DNA of 64,000 bases from Microbacterium oryzae (GTDB lineage: Bacteria > Actinomycetota > Actinomycetes > Actinomycetales > Microbacteriaceae). The position numbers were made by a program, and so were the translations under genes. Below the pieces are notes generated by a model that was not told the DNA's origin, did not search any database, and saw nothing but the letters and a program-made list of their open reading frames with translations. Below are positions 23,889 through 32,216 of this stretch, in pieces. The stretch lies in NCBI RefSeq assembly GCF_030406385.1, contig NZ_JAUEPM010000003.1, positions 248,001 to 312,000 on the forward strand, in the 5' to 3' direction. The first letter of the stretch is position 1; each line of letters opens with the position of its first letter.

Positions 23889-24230
23889 CTACTCGACGGC
23901 CGTCGGCCCGGTCTCGCCCGTGCGCACGCGGATGACCTGCAGCACGTCGGTGACCCAGATCTTGCCGTCGCCGATCGCACCCGTACGCGCCGCCTCCTGG
24001 ATCGCGGTCAGCGCGGCGTCGAGCTTCTCGTCGGTCACGACGATCTCGAGGCTGATCTTCGGCAGGAAGTCGACCTTCACGCGCTGCGAGCGATAGACCT
24101 CGACCTTGCCGGTCTGCGTGCCGTGCCCCTTGGCGTCGTAGACGGTCATGCCGGCCACGCCGACCTCCGCGAGCGCGGACTTGACCGGTCCCAGTGCGCT
24201 GGTCTGCAGCACTGCGGTGATGAGCTTCAT
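23889..24230 (-). CDS. glnK: PII nitrogen-regulatory protein (GlnK-like) with altered T-loop
   Basis: 113-residue PII protein encoded 22 bp after amtB, the classic amtB-glnK pair. PII trimers sense ATP/ADP and 2-oxoglutarate and plug AmtB when nitrogen is plentiful. Conserved parts are the VDFLPKISLEIVV strand and the BC loop GAIGDGKIWV. The T-loop is unusual: it reads GHGTQTGKVEVYRSQRVKVD, so Tyr46 is kept but position 51, the uridylylated/adenylylated Tyr of canonical GlnK, is Val. Control by GlnD is therefore unlikely. An AGGAAA Shine-Dalgarno precedes the ATG. Confidence 0.9.
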   Translation of the reverse strand: MKLITAVLQTSALGPVKSALAEVGVAGMTVYDAKGHGTQTGKVEVYRSQRVKVDFLPKISLEIVVTDEKLDAALTAIQEAARTGAIGDGKIWVTDVLQVIRVRTGETGPTAVE

Positions 24231-24252
24231 GTCGGTTTCCTCTCTGTCGCGC

Positions 24253-25524
24253 TCAGGAGCGGACGTCGTCCAGGTGGTAGGCGGTCTCGGCGTGGAGGGT
24301 CGTGTCGAGCCCCGCCGCCTCTGCGCCGTCATCGACGCGCAGGCCCATCGTGATCTTCAGCACCCACGCGATGAGCGCGGTCACGATCAAGGTGTACGCG
24401 AAGACCGAGACGGTCGCCACGAACTGCGTCCCCAGCAGGCTCCAGCTGCCGCCGAAGAGGATGCCCCGCGCGCCGGCCGGCGATGAGGGATCGGCGAGGA
24501 AGCCGATCGCGAGCGTTCCGAAGATGCCGGGGAGCAGATGGATGGCCACGGCGTCGAGTGCATCGTCATATCCCAGCCGCTCCTTCAGCCCGAGAGCGAG
24601 GAAGGCCACGACCCCGGCGAGGGCTCCGATGATGAGCGAACCCACCGGCGAGACCGAGTTGGCCGCCGGCGTGATGCCGACGAGACCTCCGAGCATGCCC
24701 GAGATCGCTCCGAGGGAGGTCGCCGCCTTGCGCACGATGCGCTCGATGACGAGCCAGCCGAGCACACCCGCGCATGCGGCGACCAGCGTGTTCGTGAGGG
24801 CCACTCCCGCGCTGTCGTTGATCCCGCCCGACGAGCCTCCATTGAAGCCGTACCATCCGACGAGCAGCAGCCCGCCGCCCACGATCGCGATGGGGAGGCT
24901 GCCGGGACGCCCCACGTGGGGGAAGCCGCGACGACGCCCGAGGAACAGCGCGAGCACGAGCGCCGCGACGCCTGCGTTCATGTGCACGGCGGTGCCACCG
25001 GCGAAGTCGATCGCGTGCATGCCGTTGGCGATCCAGCCGCCCTTGGTCGAGCCGTCGGCCGCGTCGAACGCGAACACCCAGTGCGCGACGGGGAAGTAGA
25101 CGAGCAGCGCCCAGAGCCCGCTGAAGACGAGCCACGCCGAGAACTTCATGCGCCCCTCCACGGCGCCGCCGATGATGCCCACCGTGAGGCCTGCGAAGAT
25201 CAGCTGGAACACCGCGATGAGGATCGCAGGCACCGCGCCCTCCGGCGTCTCCGCCCCGAGCAGCGATTGGATGCCGAGCAGACCGACGGGGTCGCCGATC
25301 AGGCCGGCGCCGCCGACGGAGTCGCCCAGGGTGAGCCCGTATCCGACGAGCACCCAGAGCACTGCGGTGACGGCGAAGCCGCCGAACACGATCATCATGG
25401 TGTTCAGGATGTTCTTCGTGCGGGAGAGGCCGCCGTAGTACAGCGCGAGTCCCGGCAGCATGAGGGTGACGGCGACCGTGGCCGTGAGCATCCACGCGGT
25501 GTTCACCTGCGAGTTGATGTCCAT
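24253..25524 (-). CDS. amtB: Ammonium transporter
   Basis: 423-residue Amt/MEP/Rh ammonium channel with about 11 transmembrane helices. Family features include ALYYGGLSRTKNILNTMM, the pore-region DFAGGTAVHMNAG with the first conserved His, and the DDALDAVAIHLLPG segment with the second. The ATG at 25524 follows a strong AAGGAGAT Shine-Dalgarno, so it is a leadered internal gene. It is 26 bp after the M20 hydrolase and precedes glnK; ammonia made by the upstream catabolic enzymes and AmtB uptake share one nitrogen-control region. Confidence 0.96.
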   Translation of the reverse strand: MDINSQVNTAWMLTATVAVTLMLPGLALYYGGLSRTKNILNTMMIVFGGFAVTAVLWVLVGYGLTLGDSVGGAGLIGDPVGLLGIQSLLGAETPEGAVPAILIAVFQLIFAGLTVGIIGGAVEGRMKFSAWLVFSGLWALLVYFPVAHWVFAFDAADGSTKGGWIANGMHAIDFAGGTAVHMNAGVAALVLALFLGRRRGFPHVGRPGSLPIAIVGGGLLLVGWYGFNGGSSGGINDSAGVALTNTLVAACAGVLGWLVIERIVRKAATSLGAISGMLGGLVGITPAANSVSPVGSLIIGALAGVVAFLALGLKERLGYDDALDAVAIHLLPGIFGTLAIGFLADPSSPAGARGILFGGSWSLLGTQFVATVSVFAYTLIVTALIAWVLKITMGLRVDDGAEAAGLDTTLHAETAYHLDDVRS

Positions 25525-25550
25525 CTCGATCTCCTTCCTTTCGAACTGGA

Positions 25551-26783
25551 TCAGCGGGTGAGCAGACGCTCGAGCACCGCGGTGAGTGCGTCGACGCCGG
25601 CCGCCACATCGGCGGCCCCGGCCGTCTCGGCGGGGGTGTGGGAAGCTCCGGTGGGGTTGCGCACGAAGAGCATCGCGGTGGGGACGACTGCGGCGAGCAC
25701 GCCCGCGTCGTGCCCCGCTCCCGTGTCGAGCACGGGAGCGGCGGGCAGCGCGCTTCGCATGAGGTCGCGCAGGTCGTCGTCGAAGGCGACCGTGGGCGAG
25801 AACGACTGCTCGGTCACGACGACCGTGCACCCTTCCGCGGATGCCGCCCGCTCCGCGTCGGCCGTCACCTCGGCGACGACGCGGCGCACCGCCTCCTCTG
25901 ACCGATGCCGCACGTCGATCCAGAGGTCCGCCGAGGAGGCGATGACGTTCGTGCCGCCCGGCGTCACCTTCATGCGTCCGACGGTGCCGCGCGCATCGTC
26001 GACCGCCAGCGTGCGCTCCCTGACGCTCCGGATGGCCTCGGCGGCGACCACGACGGGGTCCTGACGGTCGACCATCCGGGTGGCCCCGGCGTGGTCGCCG
26101 CGTCCCTCGATGCGCACATGCCAGCGCCCATGCGCGATGATCGCCCCCGCGAGCGCGACGGGGTGGCCGAGATCGACGAGACCGCGCCCCTGCTCGACGT
26201 GCAGCTCGACGAAGGCCGAGATCGCGCCGAGCCGGTCCGCGTCGGCCCCGATCGCCGCGGGATCGAAGCCGGCCTCCGCGGCGACCTGCGCATAGCTCCT
26301 GCCGGACTCGTCGGACAGCCCTCGCACCCGCTCGGGGTCGACCGCACCGGCGAGGAGCCTCGACCCGAGGCATGCGACGCCGAAGCGGGAGCCCTCCTCC
26401 TCGGGGAACACCGCCACCGCGAGCGGACGCCGGAGCGTCACGCCGCAGTTGCGCAGGCGATCCACCGCGGCGAGCGCGCTGACGACGCCGAGGGGGCCGT
26501 CGAAGCCGCCCCCGCCGGGCACCGAGTCGAGGTGCGAGCCCGTGATGATGGCGTCGCGGCGATCGCCGTGATCGCGACCGGGGACGTCCCACCACGCCCA
26601 CATGATGCCGTTGCCGTCCGTCTCGACGTCCAGACGGCGTGCCACGGCCTGCTGCATGAACCATTCCCGGAGCGTCATCTCGGCGGGCGAGAAGACCAGA
26701 CGCGTGTAGCCGCCCCGCGCCGCGTCGACTCCGATGTGCGCGATCTCCGCCAGCAGCGCGTTCGCGTCTCCGTGTGCGCTCAC
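25551..26783 (-). CDS. M20 metallohydrolase: hydantoinase/carbamoylase (allantoate amidohydrolase-like) family
   Basis: 410-residue zinc amidohydrolase. Two-metal site motifs are GSHLDSVPGGGGFDGPLGV (His, Asp), FPEEEGSRFG (Glu), AFVELHVEQG (His) and a late His in GASHTPAE. A dimerisation/lid domain occupies about residues 205-325. Relatives hydrolyse N-carbamoyl-amino acids, allantoate or ureidoglycine and release ammonia. The substrate cannot be read from sequence; no other purine or hydantoin genes are present. It starts with GTG one nt after the upstream oxidase gene, so it belongs to that operon. Confidence 0.85.
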   Translation of the reverse strand: MSAHGDANALLAEIAHIGVDAARGGYTRLVFSPAEMTLREWFMQQAVARRLDVETDGNGIMWAWWDVPGRDHGDRRDAIITGSHLDSVPGGGGFDGPLGVVSALAAVDRLRNCGVTLRRPLAVAVFPEEEGSRFGVACLGSRLLAGAVDPERVRGLSDESGRSYAQVAAEAGFDPAAIGADADRLGAISAFVELHVEQGRGLVDLGHPVALAGAIIAHGRWHVRIEGRGDHAGATRMVDRQDPVVVAAEAIRSVRERTLAVDDARGTVGRMKVTPGGTNVIASSADLWIDVRHRSEEAVRRVVAEVTADAERAASAEGCTVVVTEQSFSPTVAFDDDLRDLMRSALPAAPVLDTGAGHDAGVLAAVVPTAMLFVRNPTGASHTPAETAGAADVAAGVDALTAVLERLLTR

Positions 26784-26784
26784 G

Positions 26785-27960
26785 TCACACCCCCGCGAAT
26801 CGCTGGCCGGCAGCGCGGAACCGTTCGCCCGTCCCGCCGCTGCCCGAAACGAGGTCGAGCACGAGTTCGCCCAGGAGCGGCGCGAACTTCGCGCCCTGCC
26901 CGGAGCAGGGCGAGAGGACGGTGATGCCCTCGGCTCGATCGATGATCATGTCCTCGCGCGGGACGTTGGTGAACAGGCACGTCGTCTCGGCGTAGGGCTC
27001 CGGGACGAGGCCGGGCGCGAATCGGCCGACGAAGTCCGTCACCCGCGCGCGGTTGCCGGGATCGATCCGGTCATCCTGGGCACGAGCGGAGGGGATCACG
27101 CGACCGCCGTTGTACTCGGCGACCTTCTGGCCGCCGTATCCCGCGTCGCGCCCTCCCGGCAGCCCGTACGTCTGGATGTCCTCCCCCTTGTAGATGAACG
27201 TCGGCCAGCTCGTGGCGGCTCCACGCGGCGTCTCGCCGTGGTCGGACGGGTCTCGGTACGGGAAGTGGAACGCGTTCTCCTGCCGGACCTGGAAGTCCGG
27301 AAGCGCTCGCAGGAAACCCTCCGGCAGGTCCAGTCCGCCGAGGAGAGCGGGCAGCCAGCCGCCCGCCGCGACGATCACCTGGTCGGCGTGCACGGTCTCG
27401 CCGGTCGCCGAGGCGATCGCGTACCCGGTGGGTGCCTCCCGCACCGACACGACCTCCCACCCGGTGCGCACCTCGGCCCCCGATGCGCGCGCGAGATCGA
27501 GCATCGCCGCCACCGAGCGCTCGGCGTCGATGACGCCGGCACCCGGGTGCCACAGCACATCCCCGTCGAAGGCGAGGCCGGGCCACCGCTCCTCCGCAGC
27601 GGAGCGCGCGAGCACCTCGTGCTCGACGCCCGCGCCGTCGAGCACGCGAGCGAGCCGGTGCGGATCGCGGACGGCGCCGAAGTCGAGCGATCCGCTCGGG
27701 ATCACGAGGGTCGCACCGAGCGCGGCCTCGAGCTCGTCCCAGCCCGGCCGGGCGCGCACGACGAGCTCGGTGTAGAACGGGTCGGGGTACGCGTAGCGGA
27801 AGATGCGCGCGGAACCGTGGGAGCTCCCCCCGGCCGACGCCGGCAGATCCCGCTCCAGCACGAGCACCTCGGCGCCCGACTGAGCCAGCCGCCAGGCGGT
27901 GGCCGCGCCGCTCAGACCGGCCCCGATGACGACGTGCTTCGCTGCGGTCTGCGCCGTCAT
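26785..27960 (-). CDS. FAD-dependent amine/amino-acid oxidoreductase (DAO family, MTOX/monomeric sarcosine oxidase-like)
   Basis: 391-residue flavoprotein of the DAO superfamily. The dinucleotide motif is HVVIGAGLSGAATAWRLA with the ELER-type acidic residue in VLVLERD. SHGSARIFRYAY is the hallmark of the MTOX/monomeric sarcosine oxidase branch, and PCSGQGAKFAP near the C-terminus corresponds to the segment carrying the covalent-flavin Cys in that family (C in PCSG here). It probably oxidises an N-methyl amino acid or a primary or secondary amine. Its ATG overlaps the stop of the ornithine-cyclodeaminase-like gene, implying joint function. Confidence 0.82.
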   Translation of the reverse strand: MTAQTAAKHVVIGAGLSGAATAWRLAQSGAEVLVLERDLPASAGGSSHGSARIFRYAYPDPFYTELVVRARPGWDELEAALGATLVIPSGSLDFGAVRDPHRLARVLDGAGVEHEVLARSAAEERWPGLAFDGDVLWHPGAGVIDAERSVAAMLDLARASGAEVRTGWEVVSVREAPTGYAIASATGETVHADQVIVAAGGWLPALLGGLDLPEGFLRALPDFQVRQENAFHFPYRDPSDHGETPRGAATSWPTFIYKGEDIQTYGLPGGRDAGYGGQKVAEYNGGRVIPSARAQDDRIDPGNRARVTDFVGRFAPGLVPEPYAETTCLFTNVPREDMIIDRAEGITVLSPCSGQGAKFAPLLGELVLDLVSGSGGTGERFRAAGQRFAGV

Positions 27961-29114
27961 CAGGCGAGGTCCGGCGCGTTCCAGAGGTTCAGCTTGGTGC
28001 CGATCCCCATCTCGACGGCGTTCTCGTAGACGGTCTTCGCCCACGCGACGTCCTCCACGCCCATCCCGCCGACGCTGAACAGGACGGGCTGCTCGTCGAA
28101 CTCACGGCCGACCGCGGTGCCGTCGAACACATCGCCGATGTTCACGACCCGCGATTCGTCGAGCTTTCCGAGGCCGATGAGGTCCTGCCAGTACAGGCCG
28201 ATCATGCCGAATGCCGTCTCGTGGGACGGGGCGGGGTACTCCTCCGCCCAGGCCTCGTAGATCTTCTTGGCGTCCGCGATGAGGCGGGCCTTGCCCGAGA
28301 GGGTGTACTCCTCGTCCATCTTGAGGTTGGCCGGCAGACTCAGGAACGCGCCGGGCTTGATCCAGTCCCCGTCGATGTACGGGTAGTTCTCCGATCCGAC
28401 GAGCCCGGTGACCGCCTCGGAGACGATGTCGCTGTCGCGCACGGCGGCCTCGACGGTGTCGGCGATCTCGATCGTCGTGAACTGCGGGTAGTGCTCCTTC
28501 ACGTACGCGGCGAACGACTCCGACGTCGAGCGGCGGCGCCCGTTGATCTTGATGGTGTCGAGGGAGGGGCGCGCCGTCGTCATCGCGTGCAGTGCGCTCT
28601 TGTTCATGGCGCCGGGACCGATGATGCCGAGCGTCTTCGCGTCCACCGGAGCGAGCTTCTTGGCCGCTGCGCCGGGGACGGCCGCCGTGCGGTACGCGCT
28701 CTCCAGGTTGCCGGACATGATCGCGAAGGGGGCGCCGGTCTCCTTGTCGTTGAGCACGATGAGGTGGATCGAGCGGGGCAGCCCCTTCTCCCGGTTGTCG
28801 ATGTTCGACCCATACCACTTGACGCCGGCCGCGTCGAAGCGCCCGCCGAGATACGCCGGCATCGCCATGAAGCGGCGGTCGGCCGCATCGAGCGGCATGC
28901 CGGGGAACGGCGAGGACTGCGGGAAGCTGATCTGCGCGCCGTGCGAGTTCCACGTGCTCCCGGCCATCCGGTAGTCGCCCTTGGCGACGAGCACGAGCAC
29001 CTCCTCCATCACCTCCATGCAGCGCGCCATGTCCTTCATGCCGGCGGCGATGACCTCGGGCTCGCTGAGGTAGAGCATGTCGATACGGGTGTCGGATGGG
29101 AGTGCTGCGCTCAC
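27960..29114 (-). CDS. Ornithine cyclodeaminase/mu-crystallin family protein (tyramine oxidase subunit B-like)
   Basis: 384-residue NAD(P)-binding protein of the ornithine cyclodeaminase/mu-crystallin fold. The Rossmann motif is TLGIIGPGAMNK. The segment LESAYRTAAVPGAAAKKL is the family substrate region with the conserved RT-A core. Similar proteins have been annotated as tyramine oxidase subunit B; that name is from memory and not tested. It starts at GTG 29114 behind GAAGGA; an in-frame ATG at 29162 is less likely. It is first in the amine operon and faces the LysR gene. Confidence 0.75.
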   Translation of the reverse strand: MSAALPSDTRIDMLYLSEPEVIAAGMKDMARCMEVMEEVLVLVAKGDYRMAGSTWNSHGAQISFPQSSPFPGMPLDAADRRFMAMPAYLGGRFDAAGVKWYGSNIDNREKGLPRSIHLIVLNDKETGAPFAIMSGNLESAYRTAAVPGAAAKKLAPVDAKTLGIIGPGAMNKSALHAMTTARPSLDTIKINGRRRSTSESFAAYVKEHYPQFTTIEIADTVEAAVRDSDIVSEAVTGLVGSENYPYIDGDWIKPGAFLSLPANLKMDEEYTLSGKARLIADAKKIYEAWAEEYPAPSHETAFGMIGLYWQDLIGLGKLDESRVVNIGDVFDGTAVGREFDEQPVLFSVGGMGVEDVAWAKTVYENAVEMGIGTKLNLWNAPDLA

Positions 29115-29160
29115 GGGTATTCCTTCGGAAGTCGGGTGGTGCTTCCCCTCAGCGAAACTC

Positions 29161-29231
29161 ATTTCGGGAATTCAGGTCAAATACCTTTTCGGGCAGAATT
29201 CATAGCGCGATGCTCGCAATATTCCCGAAAC
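29161..29231. promoter_or_regulatory. Candidate LysR operator region: three TTTCGGG motifs
   Basis: In the 150-bp divergent gap the word TTTCGGG occurs at 29162-29168 and 29187-29193, and inverted as CCCGAAA at 29224-29230; the first and last extend to TTTCGGGAAT. The region is locally AT-richer than its surroundings. Spacing of repeated half-sites between a LysR gene and its divergent target fits recognition- and activation-site pairs. Which site serves which promoter is not known. Confidence 0.5.
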
Positions 29232-29252
29232 ACATCGGTAATATCGCCGCCC

Positions 29253-29258
29253 TATCGT
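29253..29258 (+). promoter_or_regulatory. Leaderless -10 hexamer (TATCGT) of the LysR gene
   Basis: TATCGT is followed by exactly 6 nt and the LysR ATG, so the regulator's mRNA is probably leaderless. It lies 22 bp downstream of the inverted TTTCGGG site, close enough for autoregulation. Confidence 0.55.
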
Positions 29259-29264
29259 CGCTCC

Positions 29265-30185
29265 ATGGAGATCCGTCAATTGCGCTATTTCCTCGCCGTG
29301 GCGGAGGAGCTGCACTTCGGTCGGGCAGCCCAGCGCCTCCATATGTCGCAGCCGCCGCTCAGCGTGCAGGTGGGGCGCCTGGAGGAGGAGATCGGCACGC
29401 CGCTCTTCGAGCGGAGCACCAGGCGCGTCAGCCTCACCCCCGCCGGAATCCACCTGCGCATGCGCGCGAAGGAGATCCTCGCCGACGTCGATGCGGCGGC
29501 TCGGGAGATGCGCGAATACGCCGACGGGCTCGTCGGTCGCCTTTCCGCGGGGTTCGTGAGCTCCGCGAATTACACCGTCCTGCCCGGCGTCGTGCAGCTC
29601 TTCCGCGCTCGCCGCGAGAATGTCGAGCTCGCGCTCGCACCGCTCACCTCGGGTGAGCAGCTCGAGAGACTGCGCGCGGGCACCCTCGATGTCGGCATCG
29701 TGCGCGACGAGCTGCCCCCGGGCGACGCTCACGCCCCGGCGCTCGTGACCGAGGTGGTCTACGAGGAGCGGCTCGTCGTCTGCGTGCCCGTGGCTCATCC
29801 GCTCGCGACGCGCGCGGAGCTCGCGCCCGCCGACATCGTCGAGGCGCCCATGATCGCCTATCCGCGGTCGCTCATGCCCGGGTTCGTCGACCGCGTCTCG
29901 GCCGCACTGGCCGAGGCCGGTCGCGCGCCGATGGTCGCCGAGGAGGTCGTGCATCAGGAGACCGCCCTCAGCTTCGTCGCCGCGGGCGTGGGGCTGAGCG
30001 TCCTGCCGGAATCGGTGCGCCAGCTCGTGCCGCCGTCGATCGCGGTCGTGCCCATCGCGGGATCGCCGACCACGAGGCTCCTCGCCGCGCACCCGGCGGG
30101 CGGGGACGACCATCCCGCCCGCTCCACCTTCGTCGACTGCCTGCGGGAGGCCGCGGGAGCTCTCGCCGCGGCGAGAGCGGTCTGA
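29265..30185 (+). CDS. LysR-family transcriptional regulator
   Basis: 306-residue LysR regulator. The N-terminal winged helix-turn-helix reads MEIRQLRYFLAVAEELHFGR then AAQRLHMSQPPLSVQ, and a C-terminal type-2 periplasmic-binding-like effector domain follows (about residues 90-295). It is divergent from the amine-catabolism operon, with TTTCGGG repeats between them, so it is the obvious candidate regulator of that operon. The inducer is unknown; a substrate of the FAD oxidase is the natural guess. Confidence 0.93.
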   Translation: MEIRQLRYFLAVAEELHFGRAAQRLHMSQPPLSVQVGRLEEEIGTPLFERSTRRVSLTPAGIHLRMRAKEILADVDAAAREMREYADGLVGRLSAGFVSSANYTVLPGVVQLFRARRENVELALAPLTSGEQLERLRAGTLDVGIVRDELPPGDAHAPALVTEVVYEERLVVCVPVAHPLATRAELAPADIVEAPMIAYPRSLMPGFVDRVSAALAEAGRAPMVAEEVVHQETALSFVAAGVGLSVLPESVRQLVPPSIAVVPIAGSPTTRLLAAHPAGGDDHPARSTFVDCLREAAGALAAARAV

Positions 30186-30224
30186 TTGCGGCGGTTCGCT
30201 CCCGCGAGCGGGAGAATGGAGGGG

Positions 30225-32216
30225 ATGCCCTCCTCTCCTCGACCCGCCATCGCGATCGTCGGCGCGGGCCCGCGCGGCGTCTCGCTCCTCGAGCGGCTCG
30301 GCGCGAACCTCCCCGCCGACGCCCAGCTCGACGTCCATCTCGTCGACGACACCCAGGTCGGCGCGGGGCGGATCTGGCGCACCGACCAGCCGCGCGAGCT
30401 GTGCATGAACACCCTCGCCGATGCCGTCACGCTCTTCACCGACGACGCCGCCAGCATCGCCGGTCCCGTGCGCCCCGGGCCCACTCTGTACGAGTGGTGC
30501 CAGCTCGCACGCGACGCCGCGCTGCACGACGCGGCCGAGATCGTCGCCCGCATCCCCGCCGCGCACGTCGCCGCCTTCCGCCGTGTGTCCGTGCGCGCGG
30601 GCCTCGTCGACGACTACCGCGGCGAGCTGCGCGACCAGCGCCCGGAGTCGCACCCGTCGCGCTCGCTCTACGGCGAGTACATCGCGTGGTGCCTCGCGCA
30701 CGCCCGCACCGCGCTGCCATCCGGTGTCGTCGTGCACGAGCACGTCGGCCGCGTGCGCTCGACACGACGCGTGGCCGAGCGGGAGGTCCTCGACCTCGGC
30801 GACACCGAGATCGTCGCCGATGCGGTGGTCGCCGCGACCGGGTGGCTCGCGCGCGCCGTCACCGCGGAGGAGCGACGCATCCTCGGCGCCGTCGGCGGGC
30901 ATCCGGATCTCGTGTGGGTGCGGCCGGACTCCCCTGCCGACCAGACGCTCGACGCGGTGCCCGACCGCGCCACGGTCATCGTCCGCGGTCTCGGCATGGG
31001 CTTCTTCGACGCGATGGCCCTGCTGACCGTCGAGCGCGGCGGCGCCTTCGTGGCGGATCCCGCTGCGCCCGCCGGGCTGCGCTACGTTCCCTCGGGGCGG
31101 GAGCCGGTGCTGCACGTGACATCGCGCCGCGGCGTGCCGTTCCGGGCGAAGACGCAGTACGGATCGCTGCCCCCGCGCGCCCCCATGCACCACCTCCGCG
31201 GCGTCGACTGGACGGTCGTGCCCCGCCCCATCGACTTCGACGCCCGCGTGTGGCCGCTCATCCTCCGCGACGCCTTCGCCGACTACCACGTCACCCTCGC
31301 GCGCGTGAAGCCGGGGTCGGTCGAGCTCGACGCCGCGCTCGCGGCCATCCGCTCCGCCCCGTTGGCTGCGGACGGCGCCGCCACGCGCGCCCGCATCGAC
31401 GCGCTCGCCGACGCCGTCGTGCCGTTCGTCGCCGATCCGGCGGACCGGCTCGACCTCGCCGGGGCGATCTTCCCCGGAGAAGGCGAGACATGGCCATCCC
31501 CCGCCGCATTCGATGCCTGGGTCGCCCGCTTCGTCGCCGACGACCTCGCCGAGGGCGCACGCGGCGCCGACAGCGCTCTCAAGGCCGCGCTCTGGTCCAT
31601 CGCGTCGGCACGCGGCATGGTGAGCAGGATCGGCGCGTTCGGCGGCTTCGACGCCGAGTCCCGCGCCTCCGGCTTCCGCACGCTGATGACCGTCGGCGGC
31701 ATGGTCGGCTCCGGCCCGCCCGCATTCCGCAGCCGGCAGCTCCTCGCCCTCATGGCGGCCGGCCTCGTCCGCTTCATCGGCCCCGCCGGTGCCGTCGACA
31801 TCGCCGACGGCGCCTTCCACGCGTCGTCGCCCCCCGTGGCCGGCTCCGGCGTGTCGGCCACCGTGCTCGTGGACGCGTGGATGCACGCTCACGACCTCTC
31901 GCAGACGGCGGACCCGCTCGTCCGCTCCCTCGCCGCGGCCGGTCGCGTGCGGCCCTTCGCCGCGCCCTCGCGTCTCGAGGGCGACGTCGACACCGGCGGC
32001 TTCGACGTCGAGCCCGCGACCGGGCGCATCGTCCACGCCGACGGCGAGGTCGATGCCGCCTTCCACGTCGCGGGCATCCCGCTCGATGAGACCATGCACG
32101 ACGCGATCATCAGCCCGATGCCGCGCACCGACCCCACCATGCTGCGCGAGACCGATCGCGTGGCCCGATCCCTCATCGCCGCGGTCGACGCGGCCCGAAC
32201 CAGGAGCGCCTCATGA
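30225..32216 (+). CDS. FAD/NAD(P)-binding protein (PF13454-type)
   Basis: 663-residue predicted flavoprotein. It starts with the dinucleotide-binding motif AIAIVGAGPRGVSLLERL and has a second glycine-rich strand region around VIVRGLGMGFFDAM, as in two-Rossmann FAD/NAD(P) proteins. There is no signal peptide or membrane segment. Its function is unknown in the family. The start could be ATG 30216 or 30225; 30225 is preferred because it keeps a GAGAAT hexamer 7 nt upstream and places the motif near the N-terminus. The stop overlaps the SDR start (ATGA), suggesting a two-enzyme redox unit. Confidence 0.8.
   Translation: MPSSPRPAIAIVGAGPRGVSLLERLGANLPADAQLDVHLVDDTQVGAGRIWRTDQPRELCMNTLADAVTLFTDDAASIAGPVRPGPTLYEWCQLARDAALHDAAEIVARIPAAHVAAFRRVSVRAGLVDDYRGELRDQRPESHPSRSLYGEYIAWCLAHARTALPSGVVVHEHVGRVRSTRRVAEREVLDLGDTEIVADAVVAATGWLARAVTAEERRILGAVGGHPDLVWVRPDSPADQTLDAVPDRATVIVRGLGMGFFDAMALLTVERGGAFVADPAAPAGLRYVPSGREPVLHVTSRRGVPFRAKTQYGSLPPRAPMHHLRGVDWTVVPRPIDFDARVWPLILRDAFADYHVTLARVKPGSVELDAALAAIRSAPLAADGAATRARIDALADAVVPFVADPADRLDLAGAIFPGEGETWPSPAAFDAWVARFVADDLAEGARGADSALKAALWSIASARGMVSRIGAFGGFDAESRASGFRTLMTVGGMVGSGPPAFRSRQLLALMAAGLVRFIGPAGAVDIADGAFHASSPPVAGSGVSATVLVDAWMHAHDLSQTADPLVRSLAAAGRVRPFAAPSRLEGDVDTGGFDVEPATGRIVHADGEVDAAFHVAGIPLDETMHDAIISPMPRTDPTMLRETDRVARSLIAAVDAARTRSAS

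Noticed and set aside
29172..32099. 975-codon minus-strand frame covering the LysR and FAD/NAD(P) genes
   Set aside because: It spans two real genes on the other strand, has no domain and shows the usual antisense composition.
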